From: Saccharopolyspora endophytica
GTDB lineage: Bacteria; Actinomycetota; Actinomycetes; Mycobacteriales; Pseudonocardiaceae
Assembly: GCF_018070075.1 (NCBI RefSeq)
Contig: NZ_JAGPXE010000003.1
Location: 496,001 to 560,000 of the forward strand
Direction of reading: 5' to 3'
Length of the DNA: 64,000 bases
Position 1 is the first letter of the stretch. Each line of letters opens with the position of its first letter. The position numbers and the translations under genes are program-made. This document shows positions 18,370 to 26,979 of this stretch, one piece after another. The notes below the pieces were generated by a model. It worked only from the letters and a program-made list of their open reading frames with translations. It was not told where the DNA came from and did not search any database.

Positions 18370-19458
18370 TCAGAAGCGCTGGTTTCCCTCGACGCGCAAG
18401 CCCGGCCGAGAGCTCTCGTCCACCTCGACCATCGGGTAGTCACCGCGGAATCGGTTGTGGACGACCGTCGCGGAAGTCGAACCGTTCGCGATGTACACCC
18501 CGTTGGCCAGATCCGGACCCGAGATCTCGTTGTCCCGCACCGTGATCTCGGGGAACCATCGGACGAGAACGGCCTGCGACCCCTCGACGGCACAGGTGTT
18601 GCCGACGAACCGCAGCGAGCGGGAGCGGCCGACGGCGTTGTTCTGCCCAGCCTCCTCCGCCGTGGCGATCAAGCATTGGTGATCGACGTTGTGGCAGGTG
18701 TTCCCGGAGATCTCCACGTCGCGCGTGGGCGGACTGGAGTTGTCGTAGGTCTGGAAGCAGTCGGTGTGCGGCGGGTCGGGGTATCCGTCGTCGGAGATGT
18801 CGTGAACCTTGTTGGCGCTGATCCGATGTCCGGTGCCGAAGAACCGGATCCCGTCGGCATCGTTCGACTCGCGCATGACCGAGCCGCTCACATCGTTGCC
18901 CAGCACGGAGATCCGCTCGCCCTCGATCCTGATCCCGGTGCCGTCCGCCTCGCGCACGACATTGTCCTCGATATCCGCGTCGGTGCACTGGCAGCCGATG
19001 CCGTCGTCGTGCGCGCGCAGCACTTCGTTCCCCCGCGCGGTGATGCCCGTCCCGGTGAGCGTCAGGCCGTCGCCGTCGGCGGTGGTGAAGCCGTCAACGA
19101 CCACGTGGTCGCCCTCCACCGAGACCGAACCCACGGTGGTGTCCCGACCGACCAGCACGATCGGTTGCTCCGGAGTCCCCGACGCCGACGCCTCCAAGTC
19201 GGCGCCGCGGAGTCCGTCACCCGCGAAGCACAGCGTCTGCCCGGGCGCGGCCTGAGCGAGCAGAGCGCGAGCCTGCTCCTGATCGGTCGCGGTGTGCGTG
19301 CAGGTGACGGGGGGTGGGTCTCGCGGAGGCTCGGCCGCCGCGGCCGGAGCTCGCTCCGGCTGGGACGGCCCCTCGGGTTCGCCCCCACTACCGGTGCACG
19401 CGCCTGCGAACAGCGCCGCCGTGGTCCCCACGACCGCGATCACCATCTTGACGCTCAT
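18370..19458 (-). CDS. Secreted lipoprotein with right-handed parallel beta-helix
   Basis: A 362-residue exported lipoprotein. The start has a hydrophobic stretch VIAVVGTTAALFAGAC with a plausible, slightly atypical lipobox (AGAC), then a Pro/Ala-rich linker. From about residue 60 on, repeated ~22-residue coils of the parallel beta-helix type occur (VDGFTTADGDGLTLTGTGIT, ISGNTCHNVDHQC, VRDNEISGPDLANGVYI). Many paired Cys suggest disulfides. Such proteins in polysaccharide loci are often lyases, epimerases or depolymerases; no catalytic motif could be fixed. GGGAGGG precedes the ATG by 5 bases. It is on the strand opposite to the operon. Confidence 0.8.
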   Translation of the reverse strand: MSVKMVIAVVGTTAALFAGACTGSGGEPEGPSQPERAPAAAAEPPRDPPPVTCTHTATDQEQARALLAQAAPGQTLCFAGDGLRGADLEASASGTPEQPIVLVGRDTTVGSVSVEGDHVVVDGFTTADGDGLTLTGTGITARGNEVLRAHDDGIGCQCTDADIEDNVVREADGTGIRIEGERISVLGNDVSGSVMRESNDADGIRFFGTGHRISANKVHDISDDGYPDPPHTDCFQTYDNSSPPTRDVEISGNTCHNVDHQCLIATAEEAGQNNAVGRSRSLRFVGNTCAVEGSQAVLVRWFPEITVRDNEISGPDLANGVYIANGSTSATVVHNRFRGDYPMVEVDESSRPGLRVEGNQRF

Positions 19459-19594
19459 GGTTTCCCTCCCCGTCCGAAACCCGAGCGGTTGTTCTCCGAG
19501 GTTAGAGCCCGGCCCCGATTCATGCAGCGACGACGGGCCCACCCGCCGTGCTCGGAGCCGAGTACCGAGTCGCATCGCAGAGGAGATGGGTGAG

Positions 19595-20866
19595 ATGCCA
19601 GACGAATCGTGTGGACGGCTCGTAGTGGTGGGCCAGGGATACGTGGGACTGCCGGTCGCCATCAGGGCGGTGGAAGTCGGTTTCGAGGTCGTCGGGTTCG
19701 ATCTCGACAAGGACAGGGTGGAGCTGCTCAGGCGGGCCAGCACGTTCGTCGACGACGTGAGCGACGCCCAGATCGCACTCGCGCTCTCGTCCGGCCGGTA
19801 CGTCGCCACCAGCGACCGCGATGAGCTGGCCGGGTTCGACGTCGCAGTCATCTGCGTGCCGACACCCCTGCGGGACGGGGCCCCGGACATCGGCTGCATC
19901 GAGGAGGCCGGGCGGGTGATCGCGCGCCACATCACTGCCGGGTGCTGCGTCGTGCTGGAGTCCACCACATACCCGGGAACCACCGAAGATGTATTGGTCC
20001 CGATCCTCGAAGCCGGTTCCGGACTCCGTGCCGGCACGGATTTCCACGTCGGATACAGCCCAGAACGCATCGACCCGAGCAACCGGACGTGGCAGTTCCA
20101 GAACACGCCGAAGATCGTCTCGGGCGTCGATGCCGAGTCGCTCGGAGTCGTGCGGGAGTTCTACGACTCGCTCGTCTCCCGCACGTTCGCGGTCCCCGGG
20201 ACGCGGGAGGCCGAGCTCGCCAAACTGCTGGAGAACACCTTCCGCCACGTCAACATCGCCCTGATCAACGAGCTCGCGGTCTACACGCACGGACTGGGGG
20301 TCGATGTGTGGTCGGTGATCGACGCCGCCGCGACGAAGCCGTTCGGGTTCATGCGTTTCGAGCCCGGTCCCGGTGTCGGCGGCCACTGCCTGCCCATCGA
20401 TCCGTCGTACTTGTCGTGGCAGGTGAAGCGGTCGCTCGGGCAGGCGTTCCGATTCGTCGACCTCGCCAACGCCGTCAACGACCACATGCCGGAACACGTC
20501 GTCACTCGTGCGGCCCAATGCCTCAACGCCCGCCGCAAGGCGGTCAACGGCAGCCGAATACTGCTCGTCGGCTTGGCCTACAAGTCGAACTCCGGGGACG
20601 CGCGCAACTCTCCGGCGGTCGCCGTAGCACGGCTCCTCGACAAGCTCGGCGCTCGCATCTCTGCGATCGACCCACTCGTCGACGAGGCCGCGGTACCTAC
20701 GTACGTGGAGATGGTGGGCTGCGAGCGGGACCAGCTCGACGGTGCTGACCTGGTGATTGTGCTGACCGATCACGACGTCATCAACTGGGACCTGGTCGCT
20801 CAACGCAGCGACTGCGTGTTGGACACGCGCAACCGGCTGCGGTCCGGTAACGCGGAAAAGCTGTGA
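19595..20866 (+). CDS. Nucleotide-sugar 6-dehydrogenase (WbpA/TviB type)
   Basis: A 423-residue NAD-dependent UDP-HexNAc 6-dehydrogenase. Rossmann motif VVVGQGYVGLPVAIRAVEVG at the start, ESTTYPGTTEDVLVP, KLLENTFRHVNIALINELA linker, and the catalytic-Cys loop GPGVGGHCLPIDPSYLSWQ, which is typical of UDP-GlcNAc/GalNAc dehydrogenases. The start at 19595 has GAGGAG nine bases upstream; the ATG at 19586 sits directly on that site and is less likely. It would supply the UDP-N-acetyl-uronic acid needed by the oxidoreductase and aminotransferase at 9.5-11.7 kb. Confidence 0.9.
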   Translation: MPDESCGRLVVVGQGYVGLPVAIRAVEVGFEVVGFDLDKDRVELLRRASTFVDDVSDAQIALALSSGRYVATSDRDELAGFDVAVICVPTPLRDGAPDIGCIEEAGRVIARHITAGCCVVLESTTYPGTTEDVLVPILEAGSGLRAGTDFHVGYSPERIDPSNRTWQFQNTPKIVSGVDAESLGVVREFYDSLVSRTFAVPGTREAELAKLLENTFRHVNIALINELAVYTHGLGVDVWSVIDAAATKPFGFMRFEPGPGVGGHCLPIDPSYLSWQVKRSLGQAFRFVDLANAVNDHMPEHVVTRAAQCLNARRKAVNGSRILLVGLAYKSNSGDARNSPAVAVARLLDKLGARISAIDPLVDEAAVPTYVEMVGCERDQLDGADLVIVLTDHDVINWDLVAQRSDCVLDTRNRLRSGNAEKL

Positions 20867-20908
20867 CGGACGCCGGTGACCGGCTCCGCGTCGCGAAAGG
20901 GGCAGGAC

Positions 20909-22030
20909 ATGTCTTCGGGGAACTCGCTGACGATCGTGGACTCGGCTCGACCAGGACAGTCCTGGCTCCGGGCGTGGGACGAGCTCGTCGAGGCCACACC
21001 TGGTTGCGACGTCAGCCAGCTGAGCGCCTGGGGGCGCGTTCGCGCGGCGGCGGGCTACGCGCCCCACTACGTCTTGGTCACGCGCCAGGGCGAAGTCCTC
21101 GGTGGGGCGCAGGTCCTGGTCCGGCAGGTGCGTCCGCTCGGGACGCTCGGCTACGTGCCGTACGGGCCCGTGATCGCGACGGGCGTGCCTGATCGCGCGT
21201 GTGTGCGTGATGCGCTCGCCGGGGCGCTCGACGACCTCGCCAGGCATCGATTGCGGATGCTGTTCGTGCAGCCACCGGAAGGCGTCGACGACCTCAGCGG
21301 TGGGCTGATCGAGCGCGGGTTCCGCGCGTCCGACGCGCGCGTCGCCCCGCCGGGGTCGTTGCGCATCGATCTCAACCGCTCCGAGGATGCCTTGCGGTCC
21401 GAGTTCGGCAACAGCCGGCTGCGTCGGGACATCAGGAGGAGATCCTGGGAGAAAAAGGGGGTTCAGGTCGATCGTGGTGACGAACGGGGTGTGCCGGTGA
21501 TGGCCGAGCTGCTCGCCCGGACCGGTGCCCATCACGGGTTCGAGCCATATTCCGAGGAGTACGTGGAAGCCCTGATGCGTGGGCTCGGCAGGAACGCCGT
21601 GCTGTGGATCGCCCGCTATCGCGGAACCCCCGTAGTCGCCCACCTCTACACCCTGTGCGGGGCCACGATGAGGTCGCGCCTGACCGGGTTCGACCGCACG
21701 GTGCCGAGCCCCAATGGGCTGCCCGGCATCCTGCACTGGGAAGCCATGATGTGGGCCAGGAGCCAGGGGTGTCGATGGTTCGACCTCGGGGGTCTGCCGG
21801 AGTCGGCGTTGCGGACGTTGCTGGACGACGTCGGTGATCGCTCGTCGTTGAGCAGCTACGAGCGATACAAGTGCGACTTCGGCGGCAGTCCCTACCGTTG
21901 TTCTCCCGCGGTTGAGTCCATCAGGCCGGCGGCGCTGCGCGGCGCCTACGACCTGGCGATGCGGACTGGCACCGGCACACGTCTGATCCGGGCAGCGCAG
22001 GGCCTGCTGCGTCGGGGCTGGTCGAGTTAA
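20909..22030 (+). CDS. FemAB/GNAT-like transferase
   Basis: A 373-residue protein of the FemAB-related peptidoglycan-bridge/lipid II aminoacyltransferase-like group. N-terminal half: VSQLSAWGRVRAAAGYAPHY, GTLGYVPYGPV. C-terminal half: LRRDIRRRSWEKKGVQVDRG, NGLPGILHWEAMMWARSQGC, WFDLGG, then YERYKCDFGG. True Fem enzymes use aminoacyl-tRNA to acylate lipid-linked muropeptides. Here the exopolysaccharide context suggests that an amino sugar might be the acceptor (inference). AAAGGGGCAGGAC stands before the ATG at 20909. Confidence 0.77.
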   Translation: MSSGNSLTIVDSARPGQSWLRAWDELVEATPGCDVSQLSAWGRVRAAAGYAPHYVLVTRQGEVLGGAQVLVRQVRPLGTLGYVPYGPVIATGVPDRACVRDALAGALDDLARHRLRMLFVQPPEGVDDLSGGLIERGFRASDARVAPPGSLRIDLNRSEDALRSEFGNSRLRRDIRRRSWEKKGVQVDRGDERGVPVMAELLARTGAHHGFEPYSEEYVEALMRGLGRNAVLWIARYRGTPVVAHLYTLCGATMRSRLTGFDRTVPSPNGLPGILHWEAMMWARSQGCRWFDLGGLPESALRTLLDDVGDRSSLSSYERYKCDFGGSPYRCSPAVESIRPAALRGAYDLAMRTGTGTRLIRAAQGLLRRGWSS

Positions 22031-22518
22031 CCGGATACCGGCCTCGACGCCTGGTCGACGGGTTCTCGAGCATGTTGGGCAGCACCATCCAGATACCGCT
22101 GTGGACCGAGCAGCGCCAACAGCACTAGCCGCCGACGACATTCGCGTCCTCCTCCCCCGGACCTCCACCCAAATACACCGCACGGCGTTCGCTGAGGGTC
22201 CACTTCCTCACCCTGTGCGCATGCGAGCGATGCGCAGGCGTTTCGCACGTGGGTTCGCCCTGAAAGCGGGCTGCCTGGTTGATGTTCGCGCTGGTTACCG
22301 GCTGTGAGTTCGGCCCTCGCGCGGTCTCGGCCGAGTGGCTTCACCGAAAACCAGGAATCTTTCGTCCGCTTGAGGGCAACCCTAGGCGAGCGTGCGACGT
22401 GAGATGGGTGTCGCGATGCCAAGGCCCGGACTTGCGGGCCACTGGGGGCCACAGCACCACTCCACGGGACACACCTGTGCGAACGCACGCCTGTGCGCAC
22501 TGAAAACTGGGAGGAAGT
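22031..22518. other. Intergenic region before tandem secreted inhibitors
   Basis: 488 bases with no convincing gene. Contains a small inverted repeat GCGCAT...ATGCGC near 22219-22237 and a GTGCGAACGCAC palindrome near 22476, both close to the start of the next gene and possible control elements. The end of the exopolysaccharide transcript should lie here. Confidence 0.4.
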
Positions 22519-22920
22519 ATGTCGACGAACGCACTGCGCAGCAAGGGTTTCAAAGCCACTCTCGCGGTGGCCGGAGGACTGTTGCTGGCCGGATCGAGCA
22601 TGGGCCTCGCCTCTGCCGAAACCGACCGGGAAGCCACTCAACGCGCCATGGCCGAAGCATGCGGGGACGGCTACCTGTGCGTCTGGCCCGAGGCCAGCGG
22701 GCACGGCGAGATGGTGAAGTTCTTCGAGTGCGGCGTGTACGACACGCCGTGGCCGGTCGGTTCCTGGATCAACAACCAGTACACCGGCCAGGTGGCCGAG
22801 TTCATCGGTCCCGACCCGGCGAACCCGAACGGCGAGTGGATCGTCCAGTACACCTCGACCGCACCCGAGTTCAGCGACGACAACAAGGGATTCGACACCC
22901 GCCGGGTGCATCCCTGCTGA
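22519..22920 (+). CDS. Secreted peptidase-inhibitor (I36-like) family protein
   Basis: A 133-residue exported protein. The signal peptide has a basic start, the core ATLAVAGGLLLAGSSMG and an ASA-E cleavage site near residue 33. The mature part has the I36/SMPI-like pattern: CGDGYLCVWPE, FFECGVYDTPW, SWINNQYTGQVAEF, YTSTAPEF...DDNKGFDT, and a final Cys, with four Cys in all for two disulfides. Family members inhibit secreted metalloproteases, but many homologues are uncharacterised. GGGAGGA lies just before the ATG. It forms a tandem pair with the next gene (same Cys layout and C-terminal motif). Confidence 0.82.
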   Translation: MSTNALRSKGFKATLAVAGGLLLAGSSMGLASAETDREATQRAMAEACGDGYLCVWPEASGHGEMVKFFECGVYDTPWPVGSWINNQYTGQVAEFIGPDPANPNGEWIVQYTSTAPEFSDDNKGFDTRRVHPC

Positions 22921-22933
22921 TGTGAGGAAAAGG

Positions 22934-22969
22934 GCCCGGCCACCGCTGTTCGCGCGGTGGTGGCCGGGC
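22934..22969. terminator. Stem-loop between the two tandem inhibitor genes
   Basis: GCCCGGCCACCGC (22934-22946) pairs with 22954-22969, which carries one extra triplet as a bulge. It lies 13 bases after the first inhibitor gene and 21 before the second, so it could act as a partial terminator that lowers expression of the downstream copy. Confidence 0.6.
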
Positions 22970-22989
22970 AGCACCAACTGGGGGAAACG

Positions 22990-23361
22990 ATGTACGCAAC
23001 AACCATGAGGAAGATCGCCGCAGCGGGCGCGGGTTCACTGCTCCTGCTGGGGGCCGGAGCCGGAGTCGCCTCCGCTGAGACGCAGGAGGAGGCCACCGCG
23101 CGCGCCAAGCTGGAGTGCGCCGAGGGCTACCTGTGCGTCTGGGACGACTTCAACTACACCGGTCAGCGGACCGACTTCTTCGAATGCTCGGATCTGCCCA
23201 TCGATCTGCGCTACACCTTGGGCTCCTTCATGAACCGGCAGTACGCGGGGACCGTCGCGCACTTCTACGGCCCGGCGGGCGAGCACCAGTACTCGTCCAC
23301 CGCTCCGGAGGACAGCCCCAACGACAAGGGTTTCGAGACCTGGGAGGTCGATCCCTGCTGA
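22990..23361 (+). CDS. Secreted peptidase-inhibitor (I36-like) family protein, second copy
   Basis: A 123-residue paralogue of the preceding protein. Signal peptide core AAAGAGSLLLLGAGAGVASA, cleavage near residue 30, then CAEGYLCVWDDFNYTGQ, FFECSDLP, SFMNRQYAGTVAHFYG, YSSTAPED...NDKGFETW and a final Cys. The four Cys positions match the first copy. GGGGGAAACG precedes the ATG. Separate regulation from copy one is suggested by the stem-loop between them. Target protease unknown. Confidence 0.82.
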   Translation: MYATTMRKIAAAGAGSLLLLGAGAGVASAETQEEATARAKLECAEGYLCVWDDFNYTGQRTDFFECSDLPIDLRYTLGSFMNRQYAGTVAHFYGPAGEHQYSSTAPEDSPNDKGFETWEVDPC

Positions 23362-23433
23362 CAGGGGGACGTCGGTGGCCACGGTTGCTTCACGCGGCCG
23401 TGGTCGTCGGCATGTCGCAGGATCGGTGGCACG

Positions 23434-24333
23434 ATGGGCGGCATGACGCGATGGACCAGCGATCAGCTACCGAACCTGGCCGGCAAGACGGCCGTCATCA
23501 CCGGCGCGAACAGCGGACTCGGCCTGGAAGCCGCGCAGGCGCTGGGCCGGGCGGGCGCGCACGTGGTGCTCGCCGTGCGCAACGTCGCCAAGGGTGAGCA
23601 GGCCGTCGGCAGCGTGCCCGGCTCGGCCGAGGTGCGTCGGCTCGACCTCGGCGACCTCGCCTCGGTGCGCGAGTTCGCCGAGACCTGGGACGGCGAGATC
23701 GCCATGCTCATCAACAACGCCGGGGTCATGTTCCCGCCCGAGGGACTCACCAGGGACGGCTTCGAGATCCAGTTCGGCACCAACCACCTCGGCCACTTCG
23801 CGCTGACCAACCTGCTGATCGACCACGTCACCGACCGCGTGGTCACCCTGTCGTCCAGCCTGCACCGGTCGGTGAAGGGGATCCGCTGGGAAGACCCGAA
23901 CTTCACCGGTGCCTACGATCCGCAGAAGGCCTACGCCCAGTCGAAGCTGGCGAACCTGCTGTTCACCCTGGAGCTGCAGCGCCGGCTCTCCGAGGCGGGT
24001 TCGGCGGTCCGCGCCACGGCCGCGCACCCGGGCTACGCGGCGACGAACCTGCAGAGCCACGCGGGGAACTCGCTGCTGCGCCGGTTGATGGCCATCGGCA
24101 ACCTCGTCATCGCGCAACCTGCGCAAGCGGGCGCGCTGCCGACGCTGTTCGCGGCCACCCAGGACATCCCGGGCGCCAGCTACGTGGGTCCGGACGGCCC
24201 GTTCGAGCTGCGCGGCTCCCCCACCCTGGTCGGACGCACCCAGGCGGCCAGCGATCCCGAAGCGGCCCAACGGTTGTGGACCCTCTCCGAGCACCTCACC
24301 GGGATCACGTTCCCGATGACCGAGAAGCCCTGA
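23434..24333 (+). CDS. Short-chain dehydrogenase/reductase
   Basis: A 299-residue classical/intermediate SDR of the retinol-dehydrogenase-like group. NAD(P) site [19 protein letters not shown] near residue 25, LINNAGVM, the Ser of [11 protein letters not shown], and the active-site YAQSKLAN Tyr-Lys pair at about residue 170. The C-terminal region ([16 protein letters not shown]) is typical of this group. Substrate unknown. An in-frame ATG at 23443 is an alternative start; neither has a strong ribosome-binding site. Confidence 0.88.
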   Translation: MGGMTRWTSDQLPNLAGKTAVITGANSGLGLEAAQALGRAGAHVVLAVRNVAKGEQAVGSVPGSAEVRRLDLGDLASVREFAETWDGEIAMLINNAGVMFPPEGLTRDGFEIQFGTNHLGHFALTNLLIDHVTDRVVTLSSSLHRSVKGIRWEDPNFTGAYDPQKAYAQSKLANLLFTLELQRRLSEAGSAVRATAAHPGYAATNLQSHAGNSLLRRLMAIGNLVIAQPAQAGALPTLFAATQDIPGASYVGPDGPFELRGSPTLVGRTQAASDPEAAQRLWTLSEHLTGITFPMTEKP

Positions 24334-24363
24334 CGTCCACACCGGACTCCTGCTCGGGCGGGG

Positions 24364-24389
24364 CCGCTCGCGCGCCCCTCCTCGAGCGG
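24364..24389. terminator. Hairpin between convergent SDR and VOC genes
   Basis: CCGCTCG at 24364-24370 pairs perfectly with CGAGCGG at 24383-24389 around a 12-base loop, in the 57-base space between two convergent stops. Probable terminator. Confidence 0.55.
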
Positions 24390-24390
24390 A

Positions 24391-25245
24391 TCATCGCGTG
24401 GTGATGGTCAGCGGCAGGCCGTGCGGGTCGATGAGCAGCGGCTCCGGTCCTGGTCGCAGCACCGCACCCGCACCGGCGGCGGTCATCGCTCCCACGGCTC
24501 CGCGCGCTTCGGCCACGCCGAGCCCGACGGCGCGCAGCCCGTGCCGGGACTGCCCCGCCGACCACGGGCTGGGCGCGGTCTCGCGGCGGAAGGTGAACAG
24601 CTCCAGCACGGCGTCGCCGAGTCGCAGGTTGGTGATGACGAACCCGCGTGGGTCATCGGAGCGGATGAGCTTGCCGATCACCTTCGCGCCGAGGGTGCGG
24701 ACGTAGAAGTCGAGCGCTTCTTGCAGGTCCGGGGCGGTGACGGCGATGTGGTCGAAGACCGGTCCTGCCTCGCGCGGCCTGTTGTGGTGCGCGGCGAGGT
24801 CTTCGGCGGCCAGCTCGGGCGAGTAGGTCTCGTCGTGGCGCACGGCGCCCTCGACGAGTTCCAGCAGCGTCCCGTCGGGGTCGGTGAAGAAGGTGATGCG
24901 CACGTTGCCGTGGGCGTCCTTGGGGTGCGTGGTGAACTCGACGCCGGCTTCGCGGAGCCGGGCCGCCTGGGCGTCGACGTCGCCGACCTTCATGCCCACG
25001 TGCCGCATCCCGCACTGCAGGTCGTCGGGCGCCCAGCCGCCGAGGTCGCCCTCGCCGATCTCGACGAGCTTGATCCACGCGGGCCCGGCGTCGAGCCAGC
25101 TGACACCGGATTCCCGTGCGGTTTCGGTGAATCCCAGAAGTCCGGTGTAGAACTCCTGGGAGCGCGCCAGGTTCCGGCAGCCGATCTCGACGTGCCGGAT
25201 CGTGGCGGTGGCCGCGCTCGGGTCGGCGGAATGGTTCGCGGTCAT
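24391..25245 (-). CDS. Two-domain VOC (glyoxalase/dioxygenase superfamily) protein
   Basis: A 284-residue protein with two vicinal-oxygen-chelate domains. Domain 1 (about 15-135) has IRHVEIGCRNLARSQEFYTG, CGMRHVGMKVGDVDAQ and FFTDPDGTLLELVEG. Domain 2 (about 165-284) has FDHIAVTAPDLQEALDFYVR and ends LLIDPHGLPLTI. His in RHVEI, Glu in LLELVEG and His in FDHIAV are candidate metal ligands. Could be an extradiol dioxygenase-like or a resistance/isomerase enzyme; function not assigned. It is divergent to the xylose repressor. Confidence 0.83.
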   Translation of the reverse strand: MTANHSADPSAATATIRHVEIGCRNLARSQEFYTGLLGFTETARESGVSWLDAGPAWIKLVEIGEGDLGGWAPDDLQCGMRHVGMKVGDVDAQAARLREAGVEFTTHPKDAHGNVRITFFTDPDGTLLELVEGAVRHDETYSPELAAEDLAAHHNRPREAGPVFDHIAVTAPDLQEALDFYVRTLGAKVIGKLIRSDDPRGFVITNLRLGDAVLELFTFRRETAPSPWSAGQSRHGLRAVGLGVAEARGAVGAMTAAGAGAVLRPGPEPLLIDPHGLPLTITTR

Positions 25246-25347
25246 CGCCCCTCCGGCGAGTCGTTCCGGACGCCGCTGGTGGTCGCGATCCGGTGATCGT
25301 GCGTGATCACGATGCTGCCACCGCTCTTGAGCTCAGGGCAACGGATT

Positions 25348-25390
25348 GTCCAGGACACGAACCGAACCCTGTCCGGTTCGTGTCCTGGAC
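25348..25390. promoter_or_regulatory. Perfect 16-bp inverted repeat (operator or stem-loop)
   Basis: GTCCAGGACACGAACC at 25348-25363 is exactly repeated in inverted form at 25375-25390, with an 11-base spacer. It lies 103 bases upstream of the VOC start and about 277 upstream of the repressor start, so it is not a terminator of either flanking gene. Either a large operator or a stem-loop in an untranslated leader. Confidence 0.6.
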
Positions 25391-25516
25391 GAAGTGGTGC
25401 CCGCCTCACCGAGGGGGCGGGAGCGAGACGGGCAGCCGAGAGACTACGCCGTTCGGCGCAAGGACGATCCCCGAATGCGGCACCGCGTGACGATCTCACC
25501 GCATCCGGTGACCGGA

Positions 25517-25537
25517 TTAGTTCGCCGGGTCAACTAA
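25517..25537. promoter_or_regulatory. Candidate ROK/XylR operator
   Basis: TTAGTT (25517-25522) and AACTAA (25532-25537) form an inverted repeat with a 9-base spacer, in an otherwise GC-rich stretch. AT-rich TTAGTT-type arms are what I recall for operators of actinobacterial ROK sugar repressors. Another TTAGTTT half-site lies near 25635. Autoregulation of the adjacent ROK gene is the likely role. Confidence 0.5.
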
Positions 25538-25666
25538 AAGCTCAGGCGAGTCGCGGGATCCAGTGGGCGAAACCGACATGACCACGCAAAACGCCTTCTT
25601 CGCGGCCGCTCTTGCCATCGAGGGATTCGCCTATTAGTTTGGCGGCCGTACTTATTGGAGGTGGGT

Positions 25667-26926
25667 GTGGCCGAACGAGGAAGCGGCGAGGCCGTGCGGC
25701 TCGGCGCGTCGGCCGGTGTCGACCAGACCGCGGTGCGGCGGGCCAACCTCGCGCGCGTGCTCGACGAGGTGCGGCGCGGCGAGGTCGTCTCGCGCGCCGA
25801 CATCGCCACCAGCAGCAAGCTCACCAAAGCGACCGTGTCGAGCCTGGCGGCCGAGCTCATCGACCGCGGCCTCATCCGCGAGACCGGCCTGCGCCGCGAC
25901 GGCGCCGTCGGTCGTCCCGGACGCTCGCTGGAGCTCGACGGCGGCGGCATCACCGCCCTCGGGCTGGAGATCAACTCCCAGTACCTGGCCGCGCGCGGGA
26001 CCGACCTGGCCGGGCGCGTCATCGTCGAGCGGCGGCTCGGGTTCGACGCCATGCGCGCCGACCCGGAGACCACGCTCGACCGGCTCGCCGCGATCGCCCG
26101 GGAAGCCGTCACGGAACTGGCGGGCACCGGATCGTCGTTCCTGGCGGGCATCGCCGTCGCGGTGCCCGGTCTGGTCGACGCCGAGACCGGCCGGGTGCGC
26201 TACGCGCCCAACCTCGAATGGCGCTCGATCCCGATCGCCGAAGCGCTGCGCGAGCGCCTCGGCGGTGACGTGCCGATCGTGGTCGACAACGAGGCCAACC
26301 TCTCCGCGCTCGCCGAGCTGCACTCCATGCCCCAGCCCGCCGCCGACCTGGTGTACCTGACCGGTGAGGTCGGCGTCGGCGCGGGCCTGATCACCGGTGG
26401 GCGGCTCCTGCGCGGTTCCGGCGGGTTCAGCGGGGAGATCGGGCACGTCCCGGTCGACCTCGACGGGCAGGTCTGCGGGTGCGGACGTCGCGGCTGCCTG
26501 GAGACCAAGATCGGCTTGCCCGCCGTGCTGCGCGCGGCGGCACCCGACCTGGCCGACCGGGACGTCGACCCGCAGGAGCAGGCACATGCGCTGCGCCAGC
26601 GCGCCGAGGACGGCGGGCCGGAGGCCATGGCCGGCTTCGACGAGATCGGCAGGTGGCTGGGCATCGGCGTGTCGATGCTGGTCAACCTGCTCAACCCGGG
26701 GGTCGTCGTCCTCGGCGGTTACCTCGGCACCGTAGCGCCCTACCTGGTTCCCGCCGCGATGCGGGAACTGCGCGACCGCTCGGTGGCCGGCGACGCGGCG
26801 GTCTGCCGGATCACCGCCTCCACCTACGGGTTCTCCGCCGCCGTGCGCGGCGCGAGCAGCATCGTCATCGAGGAGGTCTTCCGCGATCCGCTGCGCATCC
26901 CCGCGGCCGAGAAGGCCGTCGGCTGA
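25667..26926 (+). CDS. ROK-family repressor, probable xylose regulator XylR
   Basis: A 419-residue ROK regulator with an N-terminal winged helix ([40 protein letters not shown]) and a sugar-kinase-like ROK domain ([34 protein letters not shown]). The Zn site GEIGHVPVD...CGCGRRGC is complete. It stands 53 bases upstream of xylA on the same strand, so control of xylose use is strongly implied. The GTG at 25667 is chosen because GGAGG is 5 bases before it. Confidence 0.88.
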   Translation: MAERGSGEAVRLGASAGVDQTAVRRANLARVLDEVRRGEVVSRADIATSSKLTKATVSSLAAELIDRGLIRETGLRRDGAVGRPGRSLELDGGGITALGLEINSQYLAARGTDLAGRVIVERRLGFDAMRADPETTLDRLAAIAREAVTELAGTGSSFLAGIAVAVPGLVDAETGRVRYAPNLEWRSIPIAEALRERLGGDVPIVVDNEANLSALAELHSMPQPAADLVYLTGEVGVGAGLITGGRLLRGSGGFSGEIGHVPVDLDGQVCGCGRRGCLETKIGLPAVLRAAAPDLADRDVDPQEQAHALRQRAEDGGPEAMAGFDEIGRWLGIGVSMLVNLLNPGVVVLGGYLGTVAPYLVPAAMRELRDRSVAGDAAVCRITASTYGFSAAVRGASSIVIEEVFRDPLRIPAAEKAVG

Positions 26927-26979
26927 CCAATTTTCGGCACCACCATCGCACTGCACCACGACGTGAGGAGCATCAAGTC

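Larger units (their letters stand above)
25246..25666. other. Divergent promoter region between VOC gene and xylose repressor
   Basis: 421 bases with no gene. Holds a perfect 16-bp inverted repeat (25348-25390), a TTAGTT/AACTAA inverted repeat (25517-25537), and a further TTAGTTT half-site at about 25635 just before the repressor ribosome-binding site. It must contain promoters in both directions. Confidence 0.6.

Noticed and set aside
19520-22183. Long minus-strand frame of 887 codons
   Set aside because: Antisense to the second nucleotide-sugar dehydrogenase and the FemAB-like gene; no motif.
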